From Phaeodactylibacter sp. (GTDB lineage Bacteria > Bacteroidota > Bacteroidia > Chitinophagales > Saprospiraceae), in NCBI RefSeq assembly GCF_022763345.1, contig NZ_JALEGS010000087.1, positions 1-60,080 on the forward strand: a stretch of 60,080 nt of DNA, in the 5' to 3' direction. Of this stretch, positions 34,483 through 43,546 are shown piece after piece. Every line of letters begins with the position of its first letter. Position 1 is the stretch's first letter. The notes under the pieces are model-generated. The model saw nothing but the letters and a program-made list of their open reading frames with translations, had not been told where the DNA came from and did no database searches. The position numbers were made by a program, and so were the translations under genes.

Positions 34483-35340
34483 TCAGGCCGGGCTTTTGAT
34501 ATAGTTGACAACCCGCCGTACCGTTTTGCGGCGGATTTCCCGTTCCAGTTCCCGGTTGATTTCGCGCAGAATGTATTGGAACTTCAGGCTTACGCTGTCT
34601 TTGCGGATGTCTACCACCTTGAGGTTGTAGCTCTGTGGCTCGATATGTGCTTCGTATTCCTGAATAGACCGGATGAGGTCTGATTCTAGTTCCTCTACAG
34701 TCTCAATAGCAGCAGTCAGGACTTCAAACTCGATGCTCACCTTCTTGATTTCGCGCCGGGTGTAATTGACGATTTCGCTAGTGAAGACTTTGTTGTTGGG
34801 GATGAAAATCACATCATCGTCTTCATTGAGCAGAGCAATTTTGGTGAGGTTGATATCTATAATTTTCCCCTTGTGCTCTCCGATTTTCACATAATCGTCG
34901 ATGGTGACTTCCCGGGAAAAGCTGATAATAATCCCGCTGATAATTTCCGACACATAGTCTTTGGAGATGATGGCAATGGCAGCTGCTACAATACTCAGGG
35001 TCGTAAAAAGGGTCTTCAGGTCAATGTTCCAGAAACCCAGAATAGTAATCATAGCCGCGCCAGTGAGCACGATATAATAGATGTTGCGTAAGCCTAATAA
35101 GACGTTATCATTTTTAGAGGAGGGGAGTTTTTTATTGCGGCGGTACAGGTAACTCAGGATAGCTACGGCCAGACTGGCACTCAGAGCGAAGACGATGAAC
35201 CCCATCACCAGGCTGGCATGGGCTGCCCACGGATCATCCAGGTAAGATGCGGCAGGCAGGTTGATCCGAATAGCAATAAGCGCAGCAAGCAGCAGAGAGC
35301 GAAGTGCGACCTTCAACCCTCCCTTACTGAAAGAGGACAT
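34483..35340 (-). CDS. Small-conductance mechanosensitive channel (MscS family)
   Basis: 285 residues with hydrophobic segments at about 10-28, 40-64, 84-106 and 110-135, so slightly more than the three of E. coli MscS. The pore helix and beta domain follow: YVSEIISGIIISFSREVTID, then DYVKIGEHKGKIIDINLT and VFIPNNKVFTSEIVNYTRR. The C-terminus is shorter than in E. coli MscS but is enough for the alpha/beta domain. It should release solutes at hypo-osmotic shock. It is separated by 57 bp from the EAD-like gene and by 21 bp from the ATP-grasp gene. Confidence 0.85.
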   Translation of the reverse strand: MSSFSKGGLKVALRSLLLAALIAIRINLPAASYLDDPWAAHASLVMGFIVFALSASLAVAILSYLYRRNKKLPSSKNDNVLLGLRNIYYIVLTGAAMITILGFWNIDLKTLFTTLSIVAAAIAIISKDYVSEIISGIIISFSREVTIDDYVKIGEHKGKIIDINLTKIALLNEDDDVIFIPNNKVFTSEIVNYTRREIKKVSIEFEVLTAAIETVEELESDLIRSIQEYEAHIEPQSYNLKVVDIRKDSVSLKFQYILREINRELEREIRRKTVRRVVNYIKSPA

Positions 35341-35361
35341 AATCGATCAATTGTGATACCC

Positions 35362-36390
35362 TTAGAACATTGCGGTTTGCCGATGAGTTGTGTCTGCCTG
35401 CATGTAACGGGACAGCTGATGGGCAACCCGCCTGACCATGGGCTTCCCGGATAGGTCTTCCATAGGTTTGATACCGCCTATGCTCAGGGTATTGACTTCA
35501 GAGAGGACCCTTAGGCCATCATCGTTGACAAGGGTGTCCATGCCAAACATCACGATGCCTTTGGGCAGCAATCCCTTGGATAATTCACGGGCCATCCGGC
35601 GTTCCCGCTCGTCGGGCTCGGAGAGCACTGCCTGTCCGCCCTGAGCTGCATTACAGAGCCAGGAACCCTTAGGGGGCATACGGAGCACCGCGCCTAAAAT
35701 CCGCCCGTTGACGACCACTATACGTTTGTCGCCCTTTTTGACGTTTTTCAGAAAGCGCATGCCGAGGAAGCCGCCCTGTTCGAACCCGGTTTCCAGCACA
35801 TGCCGATAGGCCCGCAGGCTGACGGGTTTAGGCTCGTTGTAGACTTTGCCATTTTTGATTTTGAGAATGCCTTGCCCGCCATAACTGTGCAGGGGCTTCA
35901 GTACGATAGGGTAGCGCGACTGCATTTCCCATACATCTTCCATAGACTGACAGAGCTGTACATCCGGGCTCCACTGCGGGAATTGGGTCAGAAAAGCCTT
36001 GGTGCTGGTCTCCACGATACCTGAAGGGCGGTTGAAGATGCGGTTTTCGGGGTAGACGGAGCAAAGGAATTCAAAGAAGCCCTCGGGGATAGGGTGAGGC
36101 AGCCGCAGCCATATCCAGTCATAGTCATTGAGGTTGGCGGGAACAGTCTCCTGCTGAAACCGATAGGCAGCATGGTCAAAGTGCATCTCCCCGTCTAATG
36201 CCCAGGCGCGGACCTGAGTGGAAGTGTAATCAGTGAAGAAAGCAGCATTAGCCGAATTGCCCCGGCTGGCCACGTGGACGTGAGCAATGCCCGATTGCCG
36301 GCGAAGGGCGCTGCACAGGGCGTAGACGGAGTTATGCTCCGTGTGGTTGCGGTGATCGGTGAGGACCAGCACGCTTAGTTTTCTGTTCAT
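35362..36390 (-). CDS. Glutathione-synthetase-like ATP-grasp protein
   Basis: 342 residues from ATG 36390 (MNRKLSVLVLTDHRNH); 13 extra upstream codons are unlikely. It has an N-terminal pre-ATP-grasp domain and then an ATP-grasp core: FNRPSGIVETSTKAFL, YPIVLKPLHSYGGQGILKI (glycine loop), KKGDKRIVVVNGRILGAVLR, and the acidic metal motif VLSEVNTLSIGG. Layout follows prokaryotic glutathione synthetase/RimK. It should join an amino-acid-like donor carboxylate to an amine with ATP. Substrates are unknown, and no GshA is near. It begins the long minus-strand run. Confidence 0.8.
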   Translation of the reverse strand: MNRKLSVLVLTDHRNHTEHNSVYALCSALRRQSGIAHVHVASRGNSANAAFFTDYTSTQVRAWALDGEMHFDHAAYRFQQETVPANLNDYDWIWLRLPHPIPEGFFEFLCSVYPENRIFNRPSGIVETSTKAFLTQFPQWSPDVQLCQSMEDVWEMQSRYPIVLKPLHSYGGQGILKIKNGKVYNEPKPVSLRAYRHVLETGFEQGGFLGMRFLKNVKKGDKRIVVVNGRILGAVLRMPPKGSWLCNAAQGGQAVLSEPDERERRMARELSKGLLPKGIVMFGMDTLVNDDGLRVLSEVNTLSIGGIKPMEDLSGKPMVRRVAHQLSRYMQADTTHRQTAMF

Positions 36391-36513
36391 TGTTATCATT
36401 TGCGCATTGATCACGCAAATCGGGGTCAAATTGTATTACTTTCCGGAAAAAAGCAAGCAAAAAACACAAGGAATTAGTTGGGGTACAGCATTAACAGGAG
36501 AACGCTTTTGCCA

Positions 36514-36613
36514 TACCTTTGTCAAACCTGCCTTACCACTGCTCTTTCAGCGGGAAGGGCAGTGGGTTTCGTTACGGATCAACCTACAAACGGATTCAAA
36601 TTCCGTACCTTTC
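36514..36613 (+). promoter_or_regulatory. Candidate -7 boxes for the MFS gene
   Basis: Two boxes lie in the 239-bp divergent gap: TACCTTTG at 36514-36521 and TACCTTTC at 36606-36613, the second 16 bp before the ATG (36630). Neither has a clear -33 box, so which is used is open. Confidence 0.35.
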
Positions 36614-36629
36614 ACCAAAAGGGAAATGC

Positions 36630-37811
36630 ATGAAGCAATCGCCACTACTCGTTCTGTTTGTCACCATTTTTATAGACCTGCTGGGCTTCGGGCTGATCAT
36701 CCCTATCCTGCCAATTTATGCCAATGAATTGGGGGCTTCGGGTATGGTTATTGGTCTGGTAGCAGCGAGTTTTTCCTTTATGCAGTTTCTGGTGGCCCCC
36801 TTTTGGGGGAATCTGAGTGACCGCAAAGGCCGGAAGCCCATCCTGCTCATCAGTATTTTTATCACCGGATTGGGGTATGTGATCTTTGCCCACGCTGCCA
36901 GCCTTTTTCTGCTTTTTGCCGCTCGTATTATTGCGGGTATTGGCTCAGCAAACATTTCCACTGCCCAGGCTTATATCAGTGATATTACACCGCCCGATAA
37001 GCGGGCGAAGGCCTTTGGGATTATCGGTGCAGCCTTTGGGTTGGGCTTTATTTTCGGGCCGCCCCTCGGTGGTTTTCTGAAAAGTAACTTTGGGATTGAA
37101 TACGTGGGCTACGTTGCCGCCGCGCTTTCCGCTATCAATCTGCTGATGGCCTACTTCCTGTTGTCAGAGAGCCTAGACGAACCCAAATCAGAGAAAGGGC
37201 CGCTCTTCGAGAACCCGCTGTCTGATTTCCGTTACGGGCTGGGCAAGCCGGTGGTCAGTGAGCTGTTGATCATTAATTTCATTTTCATCACGGCCTTTTC
37301 GCTCATGACGGTCTCGGTCACGTTGCTGTGGGAGGAACACTACGGGCTGAATGAAGAGCAGGTGGGGTATACCTTTGCTTTCCTGGGTGTCATCACGGCC
37401 ATCGTTCAGGGGGGACTGGTCGGCTGGGCTTCGAGGACCTTCGGCGACCGCACTCTGCTGGTTGCCGGGTATGTACTGATGTTCTTTGGGCTGACGTCTC
37501 TGCCCTTTGTACCAGTTAAATATTTTATCCCTCTTGAGCTGTTGGCCATCGTACTGATTGCGCTGGCGAATGGTGCACTGACGCCTACGATCACCTCTCT
37601 GTTATCTAAAAACTCCTCGGAAAAAGAGCAGGGGCGTATTCTGGGGCTCGGGCAGTCAGTTAGTTCTCTGGGCAGGGTCGTGGGGCCATTTCTGGGGGGC
37701 TGGCTGTACGGGCTGCACTACCAATACCCCTACATCGGCAGTGGGTTCCTGATGATCGTTTGTTTGCTGCTGGCCGTGCGGTTGGTCCGGGGACGTTTGT
37801 CGCCGGGGTGA
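36630..37811 (+). CDS. MFS transporter, TetA-like drug/proton antiporter
   Basis: 393 residues from ATG 36630 (MKQSPLLVLF); earlier in-frame codons overlap the promoter region. Twelve transmembrane segments are expected. Motif A is present (GNLSDRKGRKPILL), motif C-like is GFIFGPPLGGFLK, and the start DLLGFGLIIPILPIYA is typical of the TetA/TCR subfamily. It should expel a drug or metabolite in exchange for protons. The substrate is unknown, and no TetR regulator is adjacent. It stands alone and converges with a serine hydrolase gene, 13 bp apart. Confidence 0.9.
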   Translation: MKQSPLLVLFVTIFIDLLGFGLIIPILPIYANELGASGMVIGLVAASFSFMQFLVAPFWGNLSDRKGRKPILLISIFITGLGYVIFAHAASLFLLFAARIIAGIGSANISTAQAYISDITPPDKRAKAFGIIGAAFGLGFIFGPPLGGFLKSNFGIEYVGYVAAALSAINLLMAYFLLSESLDEPKSEKGPLFENPLSDFRYGLGKPVVSELLIINFIFITAFSLMTVSVTLLWEEHYGLNEEQVGYTFAFLGVITAIVQGGLVGWASRTFGDRTLLVAGYVLMFFGLTSLPFVPVKYFIPLELLAIVLIALANGALTPTITSLLSKNSSEKEQGRILGLGQSVSSLGRVVGPFLGGWLYGLHYQYPYIGSGFLMIVCLLLAVRLVRGRLSPG

Positions 37812-37824
37812 CGGTTCACCGTGT

Positions 37825-39147
37825 TCATTGCTTAATGCCCATGTTTTCCCGGTCGCCTTCTATTCCAAAACCGACGACCTCTTCCTCGTCATTCAGGAAA
37901 AACTCCCAGGACAGGTTCTGGCCTTTGAAGTAGAAGGTCGTGTCAGAGGAAGGGATGAGCTCCTCTTTACCCGGAATCGCGTCAGGCCTTAGGAAAAGCC
38001 TGCCCTCCGAAGTGGAGATATGGATGAGCCCAAAATTGGAAAGGTAGCTTCCGGTATACTTGTCGTACAGGGCGGTATCAATATTATACCTTAATCTTTT
38101 TTGAGGCAACACGTAGGGCTCCCCTTTGCGGATGGCCCGGACTATCTCGTACACCGCCTGATGGTAAACATTTGATCCCACATGCAAATAAATGAGGGTT
38201 TGCTGGTCGCTTAACTGGCGCTGAAAGCTTGCCCGCATGCCCGGGCCGTCACCTACGTGATAGACCTCCCGTAGCGTATCGCAATTCACGATCCGCCATC
38301 CGAAGCCATAGTTGCTGTAGGTGCCGTCTTTCAGCCTCATGCATTTAAAGCCTTCGTGTAATTGTGCCTGACTTAAAAGTTGCCCGTTATATAGTGCCTG
38401 ATCGTAGAGGAATAAATCTGTGGCTGTAGTAGCCACCGTCCCCGTACCATAGGGCCGGAAGAAATGGTCTGCGGTAATCGGCTTCCCTTTTAGGCTGTCC
38501 GGTAAAAAAGGCGCTGTTTCTTGGGTATGGCGCATCCCAATGGGCTGAAAAATCCTTTCTTCCAAAAAGGTCCCGAAGGGAAGGCCTGAAACGCTTTCCA
38601 CAATTACAGCCAGCAGAATGTAATTGGCGTTATTGTACTGAAAGTTGACACCCGGCGCACCTGCTTCTGGCTGATGCCGCGCGACAAGGTCCAGAATGCC
38701 CGGATTGCTCATCACCGTAGTGGTGTCTGCGTGTTTGAGCGCAGTTTCTAAAAAGCGGGGCAGCCCGCTTGTCATGGTGAGCAGGTGCCGTATGGTCACA
38801 CTTTCGTACGGGAGCTCAGGTATGAATTTGCGGACACGGTCCTCATACCGAAGCTTCCCTTCGGCTTCAAGGAGCATCACCGATAGGGCGGTTAAGGATT
38901 TGCCCACAGAGAACACAGGTAGGGCCGTATCTTCAGTTAGGGTTTGACTTTCTCCGTCTACGTGCAGGTCTCCATAGGCCTCATTGAACAACACTTTGCC
39001 TTTTTCAGCAATCAGTATTTGTCCGTCAAAAAAGTCTTCTTCGGCAAGGAGGTGCATAACCGAATCGAGCGCTACGGTCCAGTCCTGCGCGATAACTCTG
39101 GTGCCTCCAATCAGTATACAACCTAGTAAAAGGGCTCTGTACTTCAT
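37825..39147 (-). CDS. Secreted serine hydrolase, class C beta-lactamase-like (PBP4*/AmpC fold)
   Basis: 440 residues from ATG 39147 (MKYRALLLGCILIGG), which opens a signal peptide; the longer form reads into non-coding sequence. The active-site SxxK is S80-V-G-K83, the YxN motif is Y171-N173 (FQYNNANY), and the third element is HxG (YHVGDGPGMR). A lipocalin-like C-terminal region follows the hydrolase domain (DKYTGSYLSNFGLIHIS), as in many peptidase/esterase members. It may be a D-aminopeptidase or esterase; beta-lactamase activity is not implied by sequence. It is not obviously in an operon. Confidence 0.88.
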   Translation of the reverse strand: MKYRALLLGCILIGGTRVIAQDWTVALDSVMHLLAEEDFFDGQILIAEKGKVLFNEAYGDLHVDGESQTLTEDTALPVFSVGKSLTALSVMLLEAEGKLRYEDRVRKFIPELPYESVTIRHLLTMTSGLPRFLETALKHADTTTVMSNPGILDLVARHQPEAGAPGVNFQYNNANYILLAVIVESVSGLPFGTFLEERIFQPIGMRHTQETAPFLPDSLKGKPITADHFFRPYGTGTVATTATDLFLYDQALYNGQLLSQAQLHEGFKCMRLKDGTYSNYGFGWRIVNCDTLREVYHVGDGPGMRASFQRQLSDQQTLIYLHVGSNVYHQAVYEIVRAIRKGEPYVLPQKRLRYNIDTALYDKYTGSYLSNFGLIHISTSEGRLFLRPDAIPGKEELIPSSDTTFYFKGQNLSWEFFLNDEEEVVGFGIEGDRENMGIKQ

Positions 39148-39379
39148 TTCCACTGCTTGTCGTTTTAGACTATGTTGATGCGAAACAGTGGCTGTTTGGT
39201 GTGTAGGTGATACTTTGCCTGTGCCTAAGAGTGGGACAAAACAGCTTAAGGACATTAGAAGCATTCTTAATCGAGGCTTAAATGAAACACTGGATTTTGC
39301 AGCAGAATCAGAAAGTGAGCGCTTTGCAACCTAAAATGAATGGCGCTGTCTTTTAATATTAAAGACAACATAGAAAACT

Positions 39380-40531
39380 ATGAAAACCGCCACTGCCCTT
39401 TCATTTATATTGACCTTCTGCCTGCTGCACCTTGCCTCCCTAAACGCTCAGGGCACTCAATACCGTCTGAGCAACCGTTATCAGGCAATGGGGCCGGATA
39501 ATGACGCCTACTTGGGCGTTTACCTGAATTCAATCGGGCCGGAGAAAGCCCGGGCACTGGGCTTTGAAAACCTGTACGGCAGCTATATTCGAAAAGTGAT
39601 TTCCGGTACACCTGCAGACCGGGCCGGGCTGCGGGCACTGGATTACATTTATGGTGTGGATGCCTACCGAACCGGGGCGGAGCAATCCCTTTCCGATATC
39701 CTCGACCGCTATAATGCCGGCGACCGGGCCAAATTATACGTGCAACGGGGCACTGACCGGGTGAGGCTGGACATTATTTTCGGCAACCGGAATGAAGAAC
39801 GCCGCATTATCTCGGTTACTCCCTGCCAGGACCCTTTTCTGGGCGTGATGAAAATGAGCAAAGCGCCTCAAAAGGAAGGGATCGTCGTTCAGGTGGTGGA
39901 GGGCTCCACTGCTGATCAGATGGGGCTGGAAAACGGAGATGAAATCCTGCGGATCAATGGCTATAAAATTCTGGACTGGACCGATCTGACCTACGCCATC
40001 AACGACACGGAAGTAGGCTCGGATATTGAAATTGTAGCCTGGAGGGGCAAAGGCCGGGTTGAACGCTCCCATCCCATTCAGTCGCGTTGCGCTTATGAAG
40101 AAAACAAGGCCACCGCTACTGTACGTACTACCGAAAAGCAGGAGAACAAGTATTTCGATACCTACATTAAGGGCCGGAACGGGCGTAAGCTACTGAGTCA
40201 AAGCATGGACCGAAACGATGTGCAACAGGCTAACCGGCAGTATGGGCTTAATCTTAAAACAGATCAGTCCCTGGCGGTCGGTAACTTTTACTTTGGTGCC
40301 GATTTTGATCAGGAGGTGCTTGAGGTGAGCTTCAAACTGCCGGACAGCGGCCCTACTCGTATAAAGGTATTCAATACCCAAAAGCGAGTCGTTTATGATT
40401 TCGACCTGGGCAGTTTCTCCGGCACCTTTAGCGACCGGACCAACCTTCTGAAGAATGGCTCCGATGATTACTTCCTTGAGGTTACGCAGGGAGGGAAGAG
40501 TCAGGTCAGGAAGATAGAAATCCGGCAGTAA
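39380..40531 (+). CDS. Secreted double-PDZ protein with beta-sandwich C-terminus
   Basis: 383 residues with a signal peptide (LSFILTFCLLHLASLNAQ). Two PDZ domains follow: about residues 47-130 (YLGVYLNSIGPEKARAL, VISGTPADRAGLRALDYI) and 155-235 (FLGVMKMSKA, VVEGSTADQMGLENGDEILR). No protease domain is present. The last 85 residues form a beta-sandwich like the C-terminal tails of Bacteroidota surface proteins (TRIKVFNTQKRVVYDF, YFLEVTQGGKSQVRKIEI), although it lacks the classic T9SS PNP motif. It may dock partner proteins or serve as an adaptor for a protease. Its stop codon directly abuts that of YihY on the other strand. Confidence 0.8.
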   Translation: MKTATALSFILTFCLLHLASLNAQGTQYRLSNRYQAMGPDNDAYLGVYLNSIGPEKARALGFENLYGSYIRKVISGTPADRAGLRALDYIYGVDAYRTGAEQSLSDILDRYNAGDRAKLYVQRGTDRVRLDIIFGNRNEERRIISVTPCQDPFLGVMKMSKAPQKEGIVVQVVEGSTADQMGLENGDEILRINGYKILDWTDLTYAINDTEVGSDIEIVAWRGKGRVERSHPIQSRCAYEENKATATVRTTEKQENKYFDTYIKGRNGRKLLSQSMDRNDVQQANRQYGLNLKTDQSLAVGNFYFGADFDQEVLEVSFKLPDSGPTRIKVFNTQKRVVYDFDLGSFSGTFSDRTNLLKNGSDDYFLEVTQGGKSQVRKIEIRQ

Positions 40532-41524
40532 TCACACCTCTTTGGCCGGGATCCGCTTTTTTAGGTCGCGGTTGACGGCAATGCTGGCATTCAGCTCAAA
40601 GCCAATGAGCAGGATGAGGGAGTTGATTTGTATCCAAAGCATCAGCGCAATGATGGCGCCTAGTGAGCCGTAAAGTTCGTTGTAGGTGTTGAATTCATTG
40701 ACATAAAAAGAAAAGGCCAGAGATGAGATGATGCATAAAATAGTCGCCAGCGTAGTCCCCGGCGAGAAGATGGCAAACCGGCGTTTGGCAGCCGCCCCAT
40801 AACGGTAGATTAGGGCAATGCCCATGTAAAACACCAGCAGAATCGCTACCCAGCGCAGCAGCTGAATGGTGATGTTGGTGAAGCTGTCCAAAGGAATAAA
40901 GTCATTCAGCAGCCCCAGTAGGAACTCGCCCAGGATGATCAGCACCACAGCCGCAATCAACAATACGCCAATCAGAAAAGTCAGGCCTATAGCAATGAAG
41001 CGCTTCTGGAATGCATTCCGGCTTTTAAAGGTTTTATTGTAAGACTTGTCAAAGCCCCGCATCAGTGCAATCATGCCATTGGAAGCAAAGTAAATGGCAA
41101 AAATAAAACCGATACTGAGCAGCCCGAACCGAGGGTTGTTGGTGATGTCGTCCACGAAGGAGAATAGGCGTTCACCCGTCACACCGGGAAGGATGCGCTG
41201 TATCTCCGTACGCAGATAAATATCAAAATTCTCTCCTTCTGGTAAGTATTGTATCAATGCCCATTTGAAAATAGGGATAAGCGTAAAGAATGCAATCAGG
41301 GACGGGAAAATGGAAAGAAAGAAGTTGTAGGCAATGGCATAGGACCGGGTAAAAAGGTCGTTCCGCTTCAGCTCATTCTGAATGAACACCAATACATCGT
41401 ATATCGGGACTTTAAAAAAGCCCGGTAAAGAGTTGTGCTGTGACCATTCTATCACCTGCTTGACGATGGGCAGGTGGAACAACCACTCCTGAATCGCTTC
41501 TATGTCTATCTTAGGTTTCTTCAA
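40532..41524 (-). CDS. YihY / BrkB family inner membrane protein
   Basis: 330 residues with six predicted membrane segments (e.g. YNFFLSIFPSLIAFFTLI, LLSIGFIFAIYFASNGMIAL, LIGVLLIAAVVLIILGEFLL, GSLGAIIALMLWIQINSLIL). The signature GFDKSYN lies after the fourth. This is the YihY/virulence factor BrkB family, once mislabelled RNase BN; the function is unclear. It is the last gene in the LytSR operon; its start overlaps the thioesterase gene by 14 bp, which suggests translational coupling. Confidence 0.87.
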   Translation of the reverse strand: MKKPKIDIEAIQEWLFHLPIVKQVIEWSQHNSLPGFFKVPIYDVLVFIQNELKRNDLFTRSYAIAYNFFLSIFPSLIAFFTLIPIFKWALIQYLPEGENFDIYLRTEIQRILPGVTGERLFSFVDDITNNPRFGLLSIGFIFAIYFASNGMIALMRGFDKSYNKTFKSRNAFQKRFIAIGLTFLIGVLLIAAVVLIILGEFLLGLLNDFIPLDSFTNITIQLLRWVAILLVFYMGIALIYRYGAAAKRRFAIFSPGTTLATILCIISSLAFSFYVNEFNTYNELYGSLGAIIALMLWIQINSLILLIGFELNASIAVNRDLKKRIPAKEV

Positions 41525-41942
41525 AGTAAAGCTTCAATTGCTTGACCAACATTTCAGGTGCCGGAATGGTTTTGCCCGACGCTGCATCCACAAAGCACAG
41601 CTTCACGGTAGCCCCGTTGACGAGCTTGCTGCGCTCATTGAACAACTCCATGTGAAAAGTGATGAAGCGGTCGGGTAGCTGCCGCAGCGTTGTAAGGATG
41701 GTCAGTAGTTCGTCGTAATGGGCGGGCCGTACATAGCGGATGTTCATGGAAACGACAGGCATCAGTATGCCCTGCTCTTCTTCCATAGCTTTGTAGGTCA
41801 GGCCCAGCGACCGCAGCATTTCCACCCGGCCTATTTCGTAGTATTGCGGGTAGTTGCCATAGTAGAGGTAACCCATCTGATCGGTTTCGCCGTAGCGTAC
41901 CCGCTTTTTGAATTCGTGGCTGTACATGTTTTTGTCGTGCAT
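41511..41942 (-). CDS. Acyl-CoA thioesterase, 4HBT hotdog family
   Basis: 143 residues from ATG 41942 (MHDKNMYSHEFKK). That ATG shares one base with the TAA of the fructosamine kinase gene (TAATG), so I choose it over the ATG at 41954. The hotdog signature is VRYGETDQMGYLYYGNYPQY, with the catalytic Asp in TDQMG. It should cleave acyl-CoA or acyl-ACP thioesters (YbgC/YneP/FadM type). It belongs to a five-gene overlapping operon. Confidence 0.85.
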   Translation of the reverse strand: MHDKNMYSHEFKKRVRYGETDQMGYLYYGNYPQYYEIGRVEMLRSLGLTYKAMEEEQGILMPVVSMNIRYVRPAHYDELLTILTTLRQLPDRFITFHMELFNERSKLVNGATVKLCFVDAASGKTIPAPEMLVKQLKLYFEET

Positions 41943-42808
41943 TAACGGGCCCATCGGTTGACAATTTCCTGCACCGAGCCGGTATAGCTGCGGCCAAACA
42001 AATTGACGTGGACCAATAAGTAGTAAAGTTGGTAAAGCCCGGCGCGTTCTCTGAATCCGGGGGCGGTAGGGTAGGCCTGCTCGTAGGCTTCGTAGAATGC
42101 CGGTGAAAACCCGCCAAACAGCAATGACATACCAAGGTCCATCTCCCGGTGGGCATAGCTCACGGCCGGGTCAATCAGGACCGGTGTGCCATCGGTGGCA
42201 GTCAGAAAGTTGCCGCTCCAAAGGTCGCCATGCGTCAGGGCAGGTGGCTCTTGGGGGCAAAGATCGGGCAATCGTTCGTACAAACGGCTGAATTGCGCCT
42301 CTGCTCCCGGCCATAGCAAATTCTGCTGTACGGCCCTGCTGACTTGCGGGCGGAGGCGTTCCTCCCGGTAAAAGTCGGCCCATTTGGCATGCTCGTGGTT
42401 GCGCTGCGGCAAACTACCGATGAAGTTGTCCTGGTCCAGCCCAAAGGTGTCGGTGGTATGCTGATGCAGCCTGGCCAGCCCTTCGCCAAAGACTTGCCAA
42501 AAAGCAGGGGTTGCACGCCCTTCCTCAACGAACGCCAGCAAAAGGTAGCTCTGCCCGTCCACCTTGCCCTGCCGGATCACTTCCGGCACACGCAGCGGGC
42601 CCGCCTGCCCGAGCCGTTGCAAACCATAGGCATCAGCAGCCATCATGGCACTGGCCTGAGGGGCATCATTGACCTTCAGGAAGAAGTGGCCCTTTGAGGT
42701 TTCCAGGCGGTAAGCAGCATTAATGCTCCCACCACTCACCGGCCGGCTGCGCTCCACTGGCGATCCGATAGCTTGAGTACAGACTTGCAGGATAGGGTCT
42801 GTTAACAA
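41942..42808 (-). CDS. Fructosamine kinase / ketosamine-3-kinase family
   Basis: 288 residues. The APH-like kinase fold shows FFLKVNDAPQA (ATP-lysine), ALTHGDLWSGNFL (catalytic HGDLW), and VLIDPAVSYAHREMDLGMSL (metal-binding DP). The end YQLYYLLVHVNLFGRSYTG is typical of the family. Characterised members phosphorylate ketosamines on glycated amines or proteins and so help to reverse glycation. It is 3 bp after the LytTR gene, part of the operon. Confidence 0.9.
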   Translation of the reverse strand: MLTDPILQVCTQAIGSPVERSRPVSGGSINAAYRLETSKGHFFLKVNDAPQASAMMAADAYGLQRLGQAGPLRVPEVIRQGKVDGQSYLLLAFVEEGRATPAFWQVFGEGLARLHQHTTDTFGLDQDNFIGSLPQRNHEHAKWADFYREERLRPQVSRAVQQNLLWPGAEAQFSRLYERLPDLCPQEPPALTHGDLWSGNFLTATDGTPVLIDPAVSYAHREMDLGMSLLFGGFSPAFYEAYEQAYPTAPGFRERAGLYQLYYLLVHVNLFGRSYTGSVQEIVNRWAR

Positions 42809-42811
42809 GAT

Positions 42812-43546
42812 TTACAGGCGGTTTTTATTGACAATATCGAGGAGCTCGTCCCGGTAGTTTTTACCGATAGGGAGGTGCTTAGCCTGTCCTTTCTCTACTA
42901 CTTCCACCATATTGCCCACCACCGCATCAATGCGCTCAATATTTACGATGTAGCTCCGGTGGATGCGTTTGAAAATGCCCTGAGGCAGTTTGTCTTCCAG
43001 GCTCTTCATAGTCTGCAAAGTGATGACCCGGGAATTTTCCTGCCGGATGATGACGTAGTCTTTTAACCCTTCGATATAAATGATATCGTGATAGTGGATT
43101 TTGACCAGTTTCTTATCGGCTTTGACAAAGATGTAGCCGGGGTCATCGGCAGCAGCGGGTGTAGCTTCGGCAGCATTGCCTTTTCGCTTCAGTTCAATCT
43201 GCTCGATGGCTTTGTTGGTGGCTTTCATAAAGCGCTCCAGAGAAATAGGCTTCAGCAGGTAGTCCAGTGCATTGAGCTCAAACCCTTCAATAGCGTAATT
43301 GGGATAGGCGGTGGTGAAGATGACGACCGGTGGTTTGTTCAGCGTTTTCAGGAAATCCACGCCGGTAAGCTGTGGCATCTGAATATCGAGGAACATGAGG
43401 TCAACGTCTTTAGACTTTAGTGCCTCGTTGGCTTCCAGGGCATTGCTGCACTTTTGGACGAGGGTTATTTCCGGAATCTTTTCGATGTAAGTCTCCAGCA
43501 CGTCCTGTGCCAAAGGTTCATCATCGACAATGATTGCATTGATCAT
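42812..43546 (-). CDS. LytTR-family response regulator
   Basis: 244 residues. Receiver domain: acidic pocket VDDEP (D8/D9), phospho-acceptor D54 in FLDIQMPQLTG, and Lys in LLKPISLERF. LytTR DNA-binding domain: residues about 135-240 (YIFVKADKKLVKIHYHDIIY, LPQGIFKRIHRSYIVNIERI). Its ATG overlaps the kinase stop by 4 bp (ATGA), indicating a cognate pair. LytTR members bind direct repeats near promoters; no target site was looked for. Confidence 0.92.
   Translation of the reverse strand: MINAIIVDDEPLAQDVLETYIEKIPEITLVQKCSNALEANEALKSKDVDLMFLDIQMPQLTGVDFLKTLNKPPVVIFTTAYPNYAIEGFELNALDYLLKPISLERFMKATNKAIEQIELKRKGNAAEATPAAADDPGYIFVKADKKLVKIHYHDIIYIEGLKDYVIIRQENSRVITLQTMKSLEDKLPQGIFKRIHRSYIVNIERIDAVVGNMVEVVEKGQAKHLPIGKNYRDELLDIVNKNRL

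Noticed and set aside
36514..36640. Longer start for the MFS transporter upstream of 36630.
   Set aside because: The extra residues lack any family likeness and cover the candidate promoter boxes.
41942..41954. Thioesterase start at ATG 41954.
   Set aside because: The ATG at 41942 overlaps the preceding stop as TAATG and starts just before the conserved region; the upstream form adds four unneeded residues.
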